From: a virus
Direction: 5' to 3' (one strand)
IMG/VR virus record: IMGVR_UViG_3300046454_000397
Location: 1-49,297 of that record
DNA: 49,297 nucleotides
Shown here: piece after piece, positions 30,388 to 38,365 of the stretch
How the letters are laid out: every line of letters starts with the position of its first letter
Numbering within the stretch: position 1 is the stretch's first letter
The notes under the pieces: generated by a model
The model's input: the letters and a program-made list of their open reading frames with translations, nothing else
Databases searched by the model: none
What the model was told of the DNA's origin: nothing
Program-made: the position numbers and the translations under genes

Positions 30388-31308
30388 CTACCTGAAGCCC
30401 GGGTCGGGGTAGGCGCCGGCCGGCACCGGGCTGTTGACCACGGCGCCGTTTCGCAGCCGGCCGGCCTGCTCCAGCTCGTAAGCCGTGACGTGCGAGACTT
30501 GGCACCGGCAGTTGTAACCCAAGGGCGGCGCCAGCTTCAGCCACGCCGGGTGCCCGGCTGCCAAGGTCATCCCGTCAGCGGCCATGTGGTTGTGCCGGGT
30601 GTCGGAGTCGCCCACGGCGTCGAAGCGAAAAGCCGGCACCGCCTCTTGGATGTCTTGGTCTTGGGCTTGCCGGAAGCGGCCGGCGGTGACGGCAGTGTTG
30701 ACGTTGGTTCGGAACGCCATGCGCGCGTAGGACTCGGACCACGCCGACGTGCGCGCGGCGACGACGTTCACGCTCAAGGCGAGCTGGCGCGCCGCCTCGT
30801 TCTCGCCGAGCCCCTCGCGGAAGGCGCGCGCGATGTAGTTCTGGGCCTCTTCCGCCACCGTCTGCTCGGCGGCGCGCACGAACGCCATGACATGGCCCTC
30901 GGCATAGGCTTTCGCTATCGCCTGCGCGGTGCGCTCGGCGGCCGGCCGCACGACGATCGGCACGCGCGTCACGATGTCTTCGAGCGCCTCGGCGAAGGTG
31001 ACGCGCGGCACGATGGTCTGCACCGGCGCCGCGGCGAAGGCCAGCAGCTCTCCGACCTGCTGCTCGAAGCGGCCGTGCACCGGCTCGGCCATCTCCTGCG
31101 CCGCGGCGCGCAGCGTCATCGCCGCGCCCATCATCGTGGACAGGCCCATCGTCTCGGACATCGTGCGCGCTAGCGCCGCGCGCGCGTCGGCCGCGGCGGG
31201 GCGGTTGCCGGTGACGAGCGCAACGTAGAGGTCGTGCACCGCGTAGAAGTACGGCTTCGCGTAGCGCCCGGTGACGTCCTCCAGGAACTTCGTGACGTCA
31301 AGGTTCAT
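30388..31308 (-). CDS. Minor head protein, Mu gpF-like
   Basis: 306 aa. The C-terminal third carries the gpF family signature: ARMAFRTNVNTAVTAGRFRQ (about 194-213), then FRFDAVGDSDTRHNHMAADG (228-247), and APPLGYNCRCQVSHV (259-273) with the conserved CRC. The N-terminal part is helical (FEQQVGELLAFAAAPVQTIV). The family is a minor head protein near the portal, needed for head morphogenesis. It is directly downstream of the DUF6527 and portal genes in one ATGA-coupled string. Confidence 0.9.
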   Translation of the reverse strand: MNLDVTKFLEDVTGRYAKPYFYAVHDLYVALVTGNRPAAADARAALARTMSETMGLSTMMGAAMTLRAAAQEMAEPVHGRFEQQVGELLAFAAAPVQTIVPRVTFAEALEDIVTRVPIVVRPAAERTAQAIAKAYAEGHVMAFVRAAEQTVAEEAQNYIARAFREGLGENEAARQLALSVNVVAARTSAWSESYARMAFRTNVNTAVTAGRFRQAQDQDIQEAVPAFRFDAVGDSDTRHNHMAADGMTLAAGHPAWLKLAPPLGYNCRCQVSHVTAYELEQAGRLRNGAVVNSPVPAGAYPDPGFR

Positions 31309-31703
31309 CGCATCCAGTCAGGAATCTGCGGTAGGTCGACCGTCTGGCCCGCAAGAGCGTGTTGGCAGTCGTTGAGGAATTGGATCTTCCCGGCCTGCAC
31401 GAAGGAGTGGCAGGTTCTCTGTCCTCGGCAGAGTAGCGACGGTGAGAAGGTCGGAGTCTCGTAGTTGCCGTCGAAGGACCATCCTGGATTGCTCCCGCTA
31501 TTGCCATCGGGGTAGACGTCGATTTTGTGCGCCCCGTCGCAACCTGGACACCAGAACCAAAAGGAATAGCAACCCGTCGGCTCGACCGGGTCAGTGGAGC
31601 TGGGAGGCTGGTCGGCCGGAATACTCGGTAGCCGACGCACTCCCTGTTTGATGCTGAAGCGCCCGCCGGCGATGACCCCGAGGTGTTCGCGCGGATGACT
31701 CAT
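31305..31703 (-). CDS. DUF6527 family protein
   Basis: The ATG at 31703 overlaps the portal stop (ATGA). The 132-aa protein has FWFWCPGCDGAHKIDVY (about 50-66), PGWSFDGNYETPTFSPSLLC (75-94), then CHSFVQAGKIQFLNDCQHAL and a final AGQTVDLPQIPDW. This pattern of CxxC, GNxExPTFSPSLL, CHSFVxxGxIQFLxDCxHxLAGQ is that of DUF6527, a common phage protein of unknown role. Its place between portal and minor head protein is notable because most relatives lie among nonstructural small genes. Confidence 0.85.
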   Translation of the reverse strand: MSHPREHLGVIAGGRFSIKQGVRRLPSIPADQPPSSTDPVEPTGCYSFWFWCPGCDGAHKIDVYPDGNSGSNPGWSFDGNYETPTFSPSLLCRGQRTCHSFVQAGKIQFLNDCQHALAGQTVDLPQIPDWMR

Positions 31704-33046
31704 CGACGGAACGGGAACAGGCTGCCTCCGCCCGCGCCGGCGCCTTCGAGCCCAGGCGCCGGAGCGACCGTGCCGGCGATGACGTCCTCGCCCTCCTCGG
31801 GCATCCTGAACCCCGTCTGATCGAGCACGTCGACCCGCGACAGGTCGACGCCCATCTCGTGCAGGCCCTTCGCGACTTCCATGCGCACTTTCGGGTCCTG
31901 CACCGACTCCTGCTGCAGCGAGAACTTCGGCTGCTCGTCGGCGATGGCCAGCTCGCCGATGTTGATCCAGTTGTAGTGCCACAGGCACCCGATCAGCGAC
32001 CGCGTCAGCGTCTCTTCGAGCGCCTCGCGGTCGCTCTTGATGAGCGATTCCGTGCTGTCGGCCTGCGTGGCGCCCAGCGAGCCGTTCAGGCCGCCGCCTT
32101 CCGTCGCCTGCGTCGGCAGGTTCGCGGCCAGGATCAGCGTCGCGATCGTGGCGCGCAGCTCGTCGCGCATCGTCTTCAGGAGCTGCCAGCCCTCGCCGTT
32201 CATATTGATGACTTCGACTTGGTCGCTGCTGTCGTAGACGAGCACGTTCCGCGCGCGCAGGTCGGTCAGCACGTCGCGCCACGCGGTGATGAGTTCCGTA
32301 TTCGGCTTGCCGTCGCCGTCGCGGATGCCGTCCACCTTCGCCGTCAGGATGCCCTGCGCGAAGCGCTCGACGGCCTGCAGCGACTCCTGGAATACGTGCT
32401 CCTTCGCGTACCACCACCAGCCCAGCGCCTCGCGGAGACCGCGGCCGTGGCCGAGCGAGCCCTGGTCGTCCTGGTAGACGTGCCGGATCGTGCGCAGCGC
32501 GTCCTGCGCCGACTCGACCTCGAACACCTGCTTGCCGAGGTCCCAGCGCTCCCAGTGCGCCTCGATCTTGTTCAGGCGCTGGTCGAACTTCGGGACGATG
32601 CGGAAGTACCGCTTGTCCATGTCCTCCAGCCGGACCGGGACCAGCCAAGTGCGCGGCTTGCCGTCGCCGAGCTTGAGCACCTTCGGTTCCAGGTGGATGC
32701 GCGCGAAGCGCGAGCCGCTGAAGAAGGCCCGCGCGAGGTTGACGCGCGCGTCGAAGAAGCGCTCGATGTTCTCCAGCAGCTCGTGCGCCACCGCGACCGC
32801 GACCGGTGCCCGCGGCGACTTCTCGACCTTCGGCAGCACTGACCACTGCTGCCCGGCGATCATCATGCGCCGCTTCGATACGGCCGCGGCGATGTCGGCG
32901 TCCCGCAGCATCTTCTCTTCGAGTTCGGGGTCGCGCAGCAGCCAGATCGACGGGTCGTAGATCTGTACGCCGTTGCGCCACGCGGTCGACAGCGCCCTGA
33001 CGTAGAGCTGCTGCGACTGGTTGCGTGCCCGTAGCTCGGTCGTCAT
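31700..33046 (-). CDS. Portal protein, DUF935 (Mu gp29-like)
   Basis: 448 aa. The N-terminus reads WRNGVQIYDPSIWLLRDPEL and IAAAVSKRRMMIAGQQWSV, followed by FFSGSRFARIHLEPK and WWWYAKEHVFQESLQAVERF. These are DUF935 features: a helical stem-like region, a clip region and a C-terminal tail with Pro/Gly. It forms the dodecameric portal ring through which DNA passes. The gene is the first of the Mu-like head block and overlaps DUF6527 by 4 nt, but is separated from terminase by about 9 kb of other genes. Confidence 0.9.
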   Translation of the reverse strand: MTTELRARNQSQQLYVRALSTAWRNGVQIYDPSIWLLRDPELEEKMLRDADIAAAVSKRRMMIAGQQWSVLPKVEKSPRAPVAVAVAHELLENIERFFDARVNLARAFFSGSRFARIHLEPKVLKLGDGKPRTWLVPVRLEDMDKRYFRIVPKFDQRLNKIEAHWERWDLGKQVFEVESAQDALRTIRHVYQDDQGSLGHGRGLREALGWWWYAKEHVFQESLQAVERFAQGILTAKVDGIRDGDGKPNTELITAWRDVLTDLRARNVLVYDSSDQVEVINMNGEGWQLLKTMRDELRATIATLILAANLPTQATEGGGLNGSLGATQADSTESLIKSDREALEETLTRSLIGCLWHYNWINIGELAIADEQPKFSLQQESVQDPKVRMEVAKGLHEMGVDLSRVDVLDQTGFRMPEEGEDVIAGTVAPAPGLEGAGAGGGSLFPFRR

Positions 33047-33061
33047 GGCGGGAAAGCTACC

Positions 33062-36000
33062 TCAGATTGCGATCTTTGTCAGCGACGCGACGAGCCGCTG
33101 CCCGTCCTCGACGCTCGCGTCCGGCGTCTCGTTGAGGCCGTCGGCGGTGTTGCGCTCGAAGTCGTCGGCGTCCATCAGGAAGAACTGCGAGTCGGCCGCG
33201 CGCAGCTTCTGCAGGGCCGTGCGCACGGCCGCCGCCTCGGCGAACAGCGCGGAGACGGTCGCGAGCTGCGGCTGCCGGAAGATGACCGGTACCGGCGTCC
33301 CGCTGGTGCGCGTCGAGAAGTCGGCGCGAAGGTCGGCGACGAACTGCGCGAGCTGCGCGGCGAAGACCTCGCCGCCGCCGGTCACTGCTTGGTCCGTCGT
33401 GCCGAGGTCGACGAGGATCCCCTTCAGGTCGACCTGCTTGCCGAGCGTCAGGTTCGCCCATCGGCAGAACGCGCGCCACTGCGCCTGCAGCGCGGGGTAG
33501 TTCTCGGCGTACGCCTTCGACCAGCGGCCGCCGGCGGCGGGCGTGCCGGGGTAGGCGTCCGCGGTGTAGGCGACGACCGACGAGGCGAGCCCGCTGCTGT
33601 CGACCGCGCGCTTGACGAGGTAGCACCCGGTCGACGGGTGCAGGTTCATCAGCAGCGGCAGCATCGCGCACTCGGGGCCGGCGGTGTTGCTGAACGTGCC
33701 GCTGGTGTTCGCGTCGGCCGCGCTGACGTCGTAGGGGACGCCCTCGCCGCTGCGCGCGTCCCAGATCCCCTGCCGGCCGTCTCGGGCCGTGCCGGTGAGC
33801 GTCGGCGACTCCAGCTCGGTCAGGTAGGCCGGCGTGATAGGCCCGCGGAAGATCGAGTCGCCGAGCATCAGGTAGGTCGGCACCGCGCCGTTGATCGTCG
33901 GCGGCGCCGTGCCGGCGATCAGCAGGTCGTATGCTTGCCGCACCGCCTTCGCCATCGGGCCCCAGTAGACGTCGGCTTGGTAAAAGTTCTTGTTCTCGCT
34001 CGGCGCGAAGCCGGCGGTGCTGTCGAGGCAGAGCGGCTGCCCCTCCATCGACACGCAGCGCGAGAGACCGACCGCGTCGGCCGCGGCGACGTTCCGGTGG
34101 ATCGAGTTCGCATAGGACGTCCCGCTCGGCACCGCCACGTTGTTGATCTCGGCGGCGTGGTTGACGATCACCACCTTCAGGTTCGGGTTGCCGAGCGCCG
34201 TGCGGAAGTATGCGACGGTCTCCGTGAGCTTCTGCTGGTAGCTCGCTTGGTGCGCCGGGTTCGCGATCCAGTCGTTGACGTCGCGCTGGCTGTTGTCGAG
34301 CACGAGCAGGTCCCAGGCGAGCGCGTTGCCGTTCGCGAGCGCGGACCACGCCGTGTTCATCGCGGCGAGGTGCGCCGCGAAGGCGACCTTCGAGCTGCCG
34401 GTCGCGAGGTCGAACGCCGAGTAGGTCGGCGCGACCTGGAAGAACTTCGACAACTGGAAGTAGGGCGCCTGCGTGTAGGTGTTCTCCAGCAGCTCGCGGA
34501 CGAGACCGGCGTCGAGGCCGATGCCGGCGCCGAAGTTGCCCCACGAAGAACCGCCGCGCTTGCTGAGCGTGACCGCAGCCAGTTCCGTCACCGTGAGCCA
34601 GCCGGCGATCGCGTGGTAGTCGGTCCAGGCACCCTTCGCCGCGGTGCCGGTGTTGCCACCGATGAAGACCGGGTTGTTGGCCGTCGGGTTCGACGACCAC
34701 GCGCTGCCGACTTGCAGCGTGTCGGAGGTGTTGCCGATGACCACCTTGCGGTCCTGGAAGCCGAGGCTGTAGCCGGGCACGAAGCTGTTGCCGACCGTGA
34801 CCGTGTAGCCGATCCACTGGCCGGCGGACCAGCCGGGCGAGCCCGTGACCTGGACATGCGTCGAGTCGGTGCCGGCCGGGTTCACGGTGAACAGCACCGT
34901 GCCGTTCAAACCGTCGAACCACGGGAACCACGCCAGCGCCGCGGCGGTCGGCGCGCCGGTGCTCGGGTTGTCCGGGCAGACGCGCATGATCTTGTCGGGG
35001 TAGATCGACCGCAGCTCGGAGACGCCGGCCGACGTCACCTTCGCGTCGAGGCAGTTGACGCCCTTGCTCTGCCCGCCGTTGACCATGTAGTCGCCGACGA
35101 TCAGGACCGACGGCACCTGCAGGTTCGGCGGCGGCGGCGTGATGATGACCGACGTCTGGCCGGTGGTGACTCCAGACCAGTCGCTGTTGCCGGCCGCGTT
35201 GTGGCCGCGGACCTTGAAGTAATAGACGGTGTTCGCGTTCAGCCCGACGACCGTCGCGGACACGCCGTCGACGCCGGCGACGTTGGAGACGATCGTGTAG
35301 CTGACGCCGTTGGTGCTGTAGCCGATGTCGAAGCCGGTCTCGTTGTACGAGCCGGCTGCGGTCCAGGAGACGTCGATCGAGGCGTTCGTCGGGTTCGCGG
35401 TCGCGCCGATCGTCGGCACGTCCGGCGGCACGAGCGCGGTGGCGAACGCGGCGACCGCGTTGATCGCGCCGTTGCGCATCCAGTCGGCCACGTACTTGGC
35501 CTGCCAGATCGGGTTCCAATTCGTGACCCACTGCGCCTCGGCCTGCGCCTCGTAGGCCGCGCGCGTCGCGCTGATCCCGCGGAAGGTGCAGTAGTCGGTC
35601 AGTCGGCGCTTGACCGTCGGCGCTAGCGGGCTGCCCGGGTAGGTCGAGCCGCTATCGCCCGACTTCGTGTTCCACGATGCGTTCGACTGGTCAGCGTTGT
35701 TGTAGCGGAAGTTGTGCCCGTCGCCGTTCGCGCCGAAGACGTTGTTCGCGCCGACGCTCTGTCCCGCGCCCGGCACCCAGTCCTCGCCGTTGCGCGTCTG
35801 AATCGCGTAGGCACCGTGCCCCGTCGAGAACAGGTTGAGCACGTTGCGCCGGAACGTGATGAGGCCCGTGTAGCTCGCCGGCCGGTCGAACGCCATGAAG
35901 CCGTTCGTGTGCTGGACGTAGTTGTCGACGATCGTCGCGCCGGCGGCCGTGAAGGTGTTCGTCAGCCGCAACTGCACCTGCCCGCCGGCGAAGCCCGACA

Positions 36001-37879
36001 TCGGCTCGGAGCTGATCGCGTCGCTGTAGATCAGGTTGCGCTGGTAGGTGAAGAAGCCGTTGTTGTGGCCGCCGCCCTGGCCATCGTTGCTGTCCCAACT
36101 GAAGTAGCCGAGCTGGCCGCCGCTGAATCGGTCGATGATCTCGCGGAAGCCGTCGAAGGCGTTGTCCTGCACGGTCATCGCCTGCGTCGACAGCACCGCG
36201 TTGGACACGGCGTCGCGCTGCACGCCCTCCATCGAGATGCCGATCGACATCATGGCGAACACGCAGTTCTGAATCGTCCCGCCCGACCGCATCATGCAGT
36301 CGGCTTCACTGAAGTAGCAGTTGTCGATGGTGACGTTCGTGCAGCTCCGCTGCCCGTAGAGGCAGTGCCGGAAGATCGACGGCGTGGACCAGCAGACGCG
36401 GTAGAGTGTGCCGTTCGACGGCTGCGCGCCATAGTCGCCGTTGGCCCAGCCCTCGATCAGCGTCAGGTGCGTCAGATCCGGGACCGACGAGACGAGCCGC
36501 TGCAACCCGCCGACGTCGACCATGCGGCCAGCCGGGCTGAGGTTGCATGTGAAGGTGTCGCCGTTGATCGCGGTGCCGATCGCGCCGGACCATGTGATGC
36601 TGCTCGCGGTGTTCGCGGTGATCCGCTTCGACAAGCCGTTGTTCACGCCGCTCGTGAAGGTGATCGTCCCGCTGAGCATCGTGTTAACGCCGGGTAGCGT
36701 GTTGGCTGCGACGTTGACCGACGTCGTCGTGCCAGACGTGACGGTGATCGACGGGCCGATGACGAACGCCGCGGCGGAGTCGATCAGCGACGACGCGCCG
36801 TAGGTGACGGTGCCCCCGCTGTTCGTCGAGATGGTGTCGGCCGCGCTGCTGAAGCCGTTGCGCGGGAACCAGCACTCGGTGATCGACAGGTTGTCGATGG
36901 CGTGCAGCAGCAGGCCGGACGGGTTCTGCGGGCCGGCGTTACCGTTCGCACCGCTGATCCCGTAGTCGTAGCTGTCACCGATCCAGCAGCGGTGCAGCGT
37001 GACGCCGGTCAGCCGCGCCTGCTCGTTGCTGGCGCCGTTGTTGCCGGTGCAGATCAGGCCGAAGGAACCGTAGCGGAGGTGTAGGCCCTCGAAGATCCAG
37101 TCGATGCCGCCGCCAGTGCCCGCGCTGTAGGCCGCCTGGAAGGCGACGCAGTGCATCTGCCCGGTCGTGTTGTTGTTGAAGAAGTAGTTGCGGCGCGCGG
37201 TGATGCTCTGCGTCACGTCCCAGTGCTGGAGCATGATCCGCGGACGGTTGTCCGTGTTGCCCAGGTTGAACGGGATGCTGCTGTCACTGGCGGCGGTGCA
37301 CTTCGGGCGGCCGAGCGTGAAGTCGCCATAGCACGAGATGTTCGATTCGTCGGCGTTGATCGCGCCGGCACCGTTCGGGTGCCAGTCGAACTGCCGCGTG
37401 GTGAAGGTGTCGCCACACTTCCCGAGCAGCACGTCGCCAGACTGGAACAGCGTGTTCGTCCCGGGGTTCGCGTTGCTGTCCCACTGGAGCTTCGGCGAAG
37501 CGAGCGTCAACCCCGTGCCGGCATTCGTCGCGGTCGAGCTGACCCAGATCGACTTGTGCCCCGTGCTTTGCAGGACCGGCACGCGCCAGCCGCTGAGATC
37601 GGTGAAACGCGCCGCCGCCGCATAGGCTGGACGCACGACCTGCACCCAGATCGAGTCGTTGTGGTCCTTGACCCAGAAGTAGCGCGCGTGCGTGCTGTCG
37701 TTGGTGAAGTTGAAGCGCGCGAAGTCCTGACTGCCGGTGATCGTGCCGAGCGACGTGAAGCCGGTCGCGCCCGCCGCGTCGTCCGAGCACCGCGCGTCCC
37801 AGTCCGTCGCGCCGCCGCGCAGCAGGTGCAACTCGGTGAACCCACTACCGGAGACGGCGAACGGTGCGGAGACGGCCAT
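33062..37879 (-). CDS. Giant tailspike-like protein: beta-helix, FnIII, two SGNH-like domains (1605 aa)
   Basis: Residues about 90-780 form a long right-handed beta-helix region with many short strands (GLHLRYGSFGLICTGNNGAS, TVTYGASSLIDSAAAFVIG). Residues about 817-912 are a fibronectin type III domain (ASIDVSWTAAGSYNETGFDI, VYYFKVRGHNAAGNSDWSGV). Two SGNH/SASA-type hydrolase-like domains follow: one near 924-1330 (VLIVGDYMVNGG, LLVLDNSQRDVN) and one near 1336-1605 (LMLGDSIFRG, GILVDLGTTD, DADDFERNTADGLNE). Catalytic Ser is visible only in the second, and the expected His of the last block is replaced. It is likely a receptor-binding spike. Confidence 0.75.
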   Translation of the reverse strand: MAVSAPFAVSGSGFTELHLLRGGATDWDARCSDDAAGATGFTSLGTITGSQDFARFNFTNDSTHARYFWVKDHNDSIWVQVVRPAYAAAARFTDLSGWRVPVLQSTGHKSIWVSSTATNAGTGLTLASPKLQWDSNANPGTNTLFQSGDVLLGKCGDTFTTRQFDWHPNGAGAINADESNISCYGDFTLGRPKCTAASDSSIPFNLGNTDNRPRIMLQHWDVTQSITARRNYFFNNNTTGQMHCVAFQAAYSAGTGGGIDWIFEGLHLRYGSFGLICTGNNGASNEQARLTGVTLHRCWIGDSYDYGISGANGNAGPQNPSGLLLHAIDNLSITECWFPRNGFSSAADTISTNSGGTVTYGASSLIDSAAAFVIGPSITVTSGTTTSVNVAANTLPGVNTMLSGTITFTSGVNNGLSKRITANTASSITWSGAIGTAINGDTFTCNLSPAGRMVDVGGLQRLVSSVPDLTHLTLIEGWANGDYGAQPSNGTLYRVCWSTPSIFRHCLYGQRSCTNVTIDNCYFSEADCMMRSGGTIQNCVFAMMSIGISMEGVQRDAVSNAVLSTQAMTVQDNAFDGFREIIDRFSGGQLGYFSWDSNDGQGGGHNNGFFTYQRNLIYSDAISSEPMSGFAGGQVQLRLTNTFTAAGATIVDNYVQHTNGFMAFDRPASYTGLITFRRNVLNLFSTGHGAYAIQTRNGEDWVPGAGQSVGANNVFGANGDGHNFRYNNADQSNASWNTKSGDSGSTYPGSPLAPTVKRRLTDYCTFRGISATRAAYEAQAEAQWVTNWNPIWQAKYVADWMRNGAINAVAAFATALVPPDVPTIGATANPTNASIDVSWTAAGSYNETGFDIGYSTNGVSYTIVSNVAGVDGVSATVVGLNANTVYYFKVRGHNAAGNSDWSGVTTGQTSVIITPPPPNLQVPSVLIVGDYMVNGGQSKGVNCLDAKVTSAGVSELRSIYPDKIMRVCPDNPSTGAPTAAALAWFPWFDGLNGTVLFTVNPAGTDSTHVQVTGSPGWSAGQWIGYTVTVGNSFVPGYSLGFQDRKVVIGNTSDTLQVGSAWSSNPTANNPVFIGGNTGTAAKGAWTDYHAIAGWLTVTELAAVTLSKRGGSSWGNFGAGIGLDAGLVRELLENTYTQAPYFQLSKFFQVAPTYSAFDLATGSSKVAFAAHLAAMNTAWSALANGNALAWDLLVLDNSQRDVNDWIANPAHQASYQQKLTETVAYFRTALGNPNLKVVIVNHAAEINNVAVPSGTSYANSIHRNVAAADAVGLSRCVSMEGQPLCLDSTAGFAPSENKNFYQADVYWGPMAKAVRQAYDLLIAGTAPPTINGAVPTYLMLGDSIFRGPITPAYLTELESPTLTGTARDGRQGIWDARSGEGVPYDVSAADANTSGTFSNTAGPECAMLPLLMNLHPSTGCYLVKRAVDSSGLASSVVAYTADAYPGTPAAGGRWSKAYAENYPALQAQWRAFCRWANLTLGKQVDLKGILVDLGTTDQAVTGGGEVFAAQLAQFVADLRADFSTRTSGTPVPVIFRQPQLATVSALFAEAAAVRTALQKLRAADSQFFLMDADDFERNTADGLNETPDASVEDGQRLVASLTKIAI

Positions 37880-38323
37880 TTACTTCTTCGCTCCATCAGA
37901 GAGTTCGTGCAACTGCGCGGTCAGCTGGTGGACTTCTCGCTGGAGCGCGTCCTGCGCCCGCAACTCCTCGGCGATGAGTTCCTGGTGGTAGCTGCGCGGG
38001 ACGACCTCGCCGCGGCCCACTTCCTCGCGGTGCTTCTGCTGCGCCTTCTCGAACGCCTTCTTGCGCTTCCGGAGTTGCGTCTTCTCAAGCTCGACGCCAT
38101 GGCGCAGGCGCGCGGTCGTCTCCGCGTCTTGCAGCACCGCGCTATAGATCCACAGCAGCCACTTCTGCTCCTCGGCAGTCAGCGTGTCCGGACGTCCAGC
38201 CGCCATTGACGGCGGCGGGTCCGGCATCGGAGTCGGCGAGGCCGGGTGCAGGAACAGCAGGGCGCGAAGCTTCTCGACGCCGTGCAGGCCGCCCAACTTC
38301 GGCATGAGGTCTTCGCCGAGCAT
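37880..38323 (-). CDS. Hypothetical coiled-coil protein, 147 aa
   Basis: The stop codon abuts the ATG of the giant spike gene. Residues about 1-60 include a Pro-rich linker (PASPTPMPDPPPS), followed by EEQKWLLWIYSAVLQDAETT and a long heptad-rich helix (LEKTQLRKRKKAFEKAQQKH, EELRAQDALQREVHQLTAQL). Immediate position before the spike suggests a chaperone or trimerisation partner for it, but this is inference from location and the coiled coil. Confidence 0.55.
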   Translation of the reverse strand: MLGEDLMPKLGGLHGVEKLRALLFLHPASPTPMPDPPPSMAAGRPDTLTAEEQKWLLWIYSAVLQDAETTARLRHGVELEKTQLRKRKKAFEKAQQKHREEVGRGEVVPRSYHQELIAEELRAQDALQREVHQLTAQLHELSDGAKK

Positions 38324-38365
38324 GGCCGGGAACGCTACCGGCAGATGCTCGTTGCCACAAGGATC

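Noticed and set aside
33057-35531. Long leftward open frame overlapping the giant spike gene in another frame
   Set aside because: Composition is dominated by Arg and repeats of Asp/Arg, without any domain; the spike frame has clear domains.
33389-35626. Rightward 745-codon open frame
   Set aside because: Antisense shadow of the spike gene with Arg/Val/Gly-rich composition.
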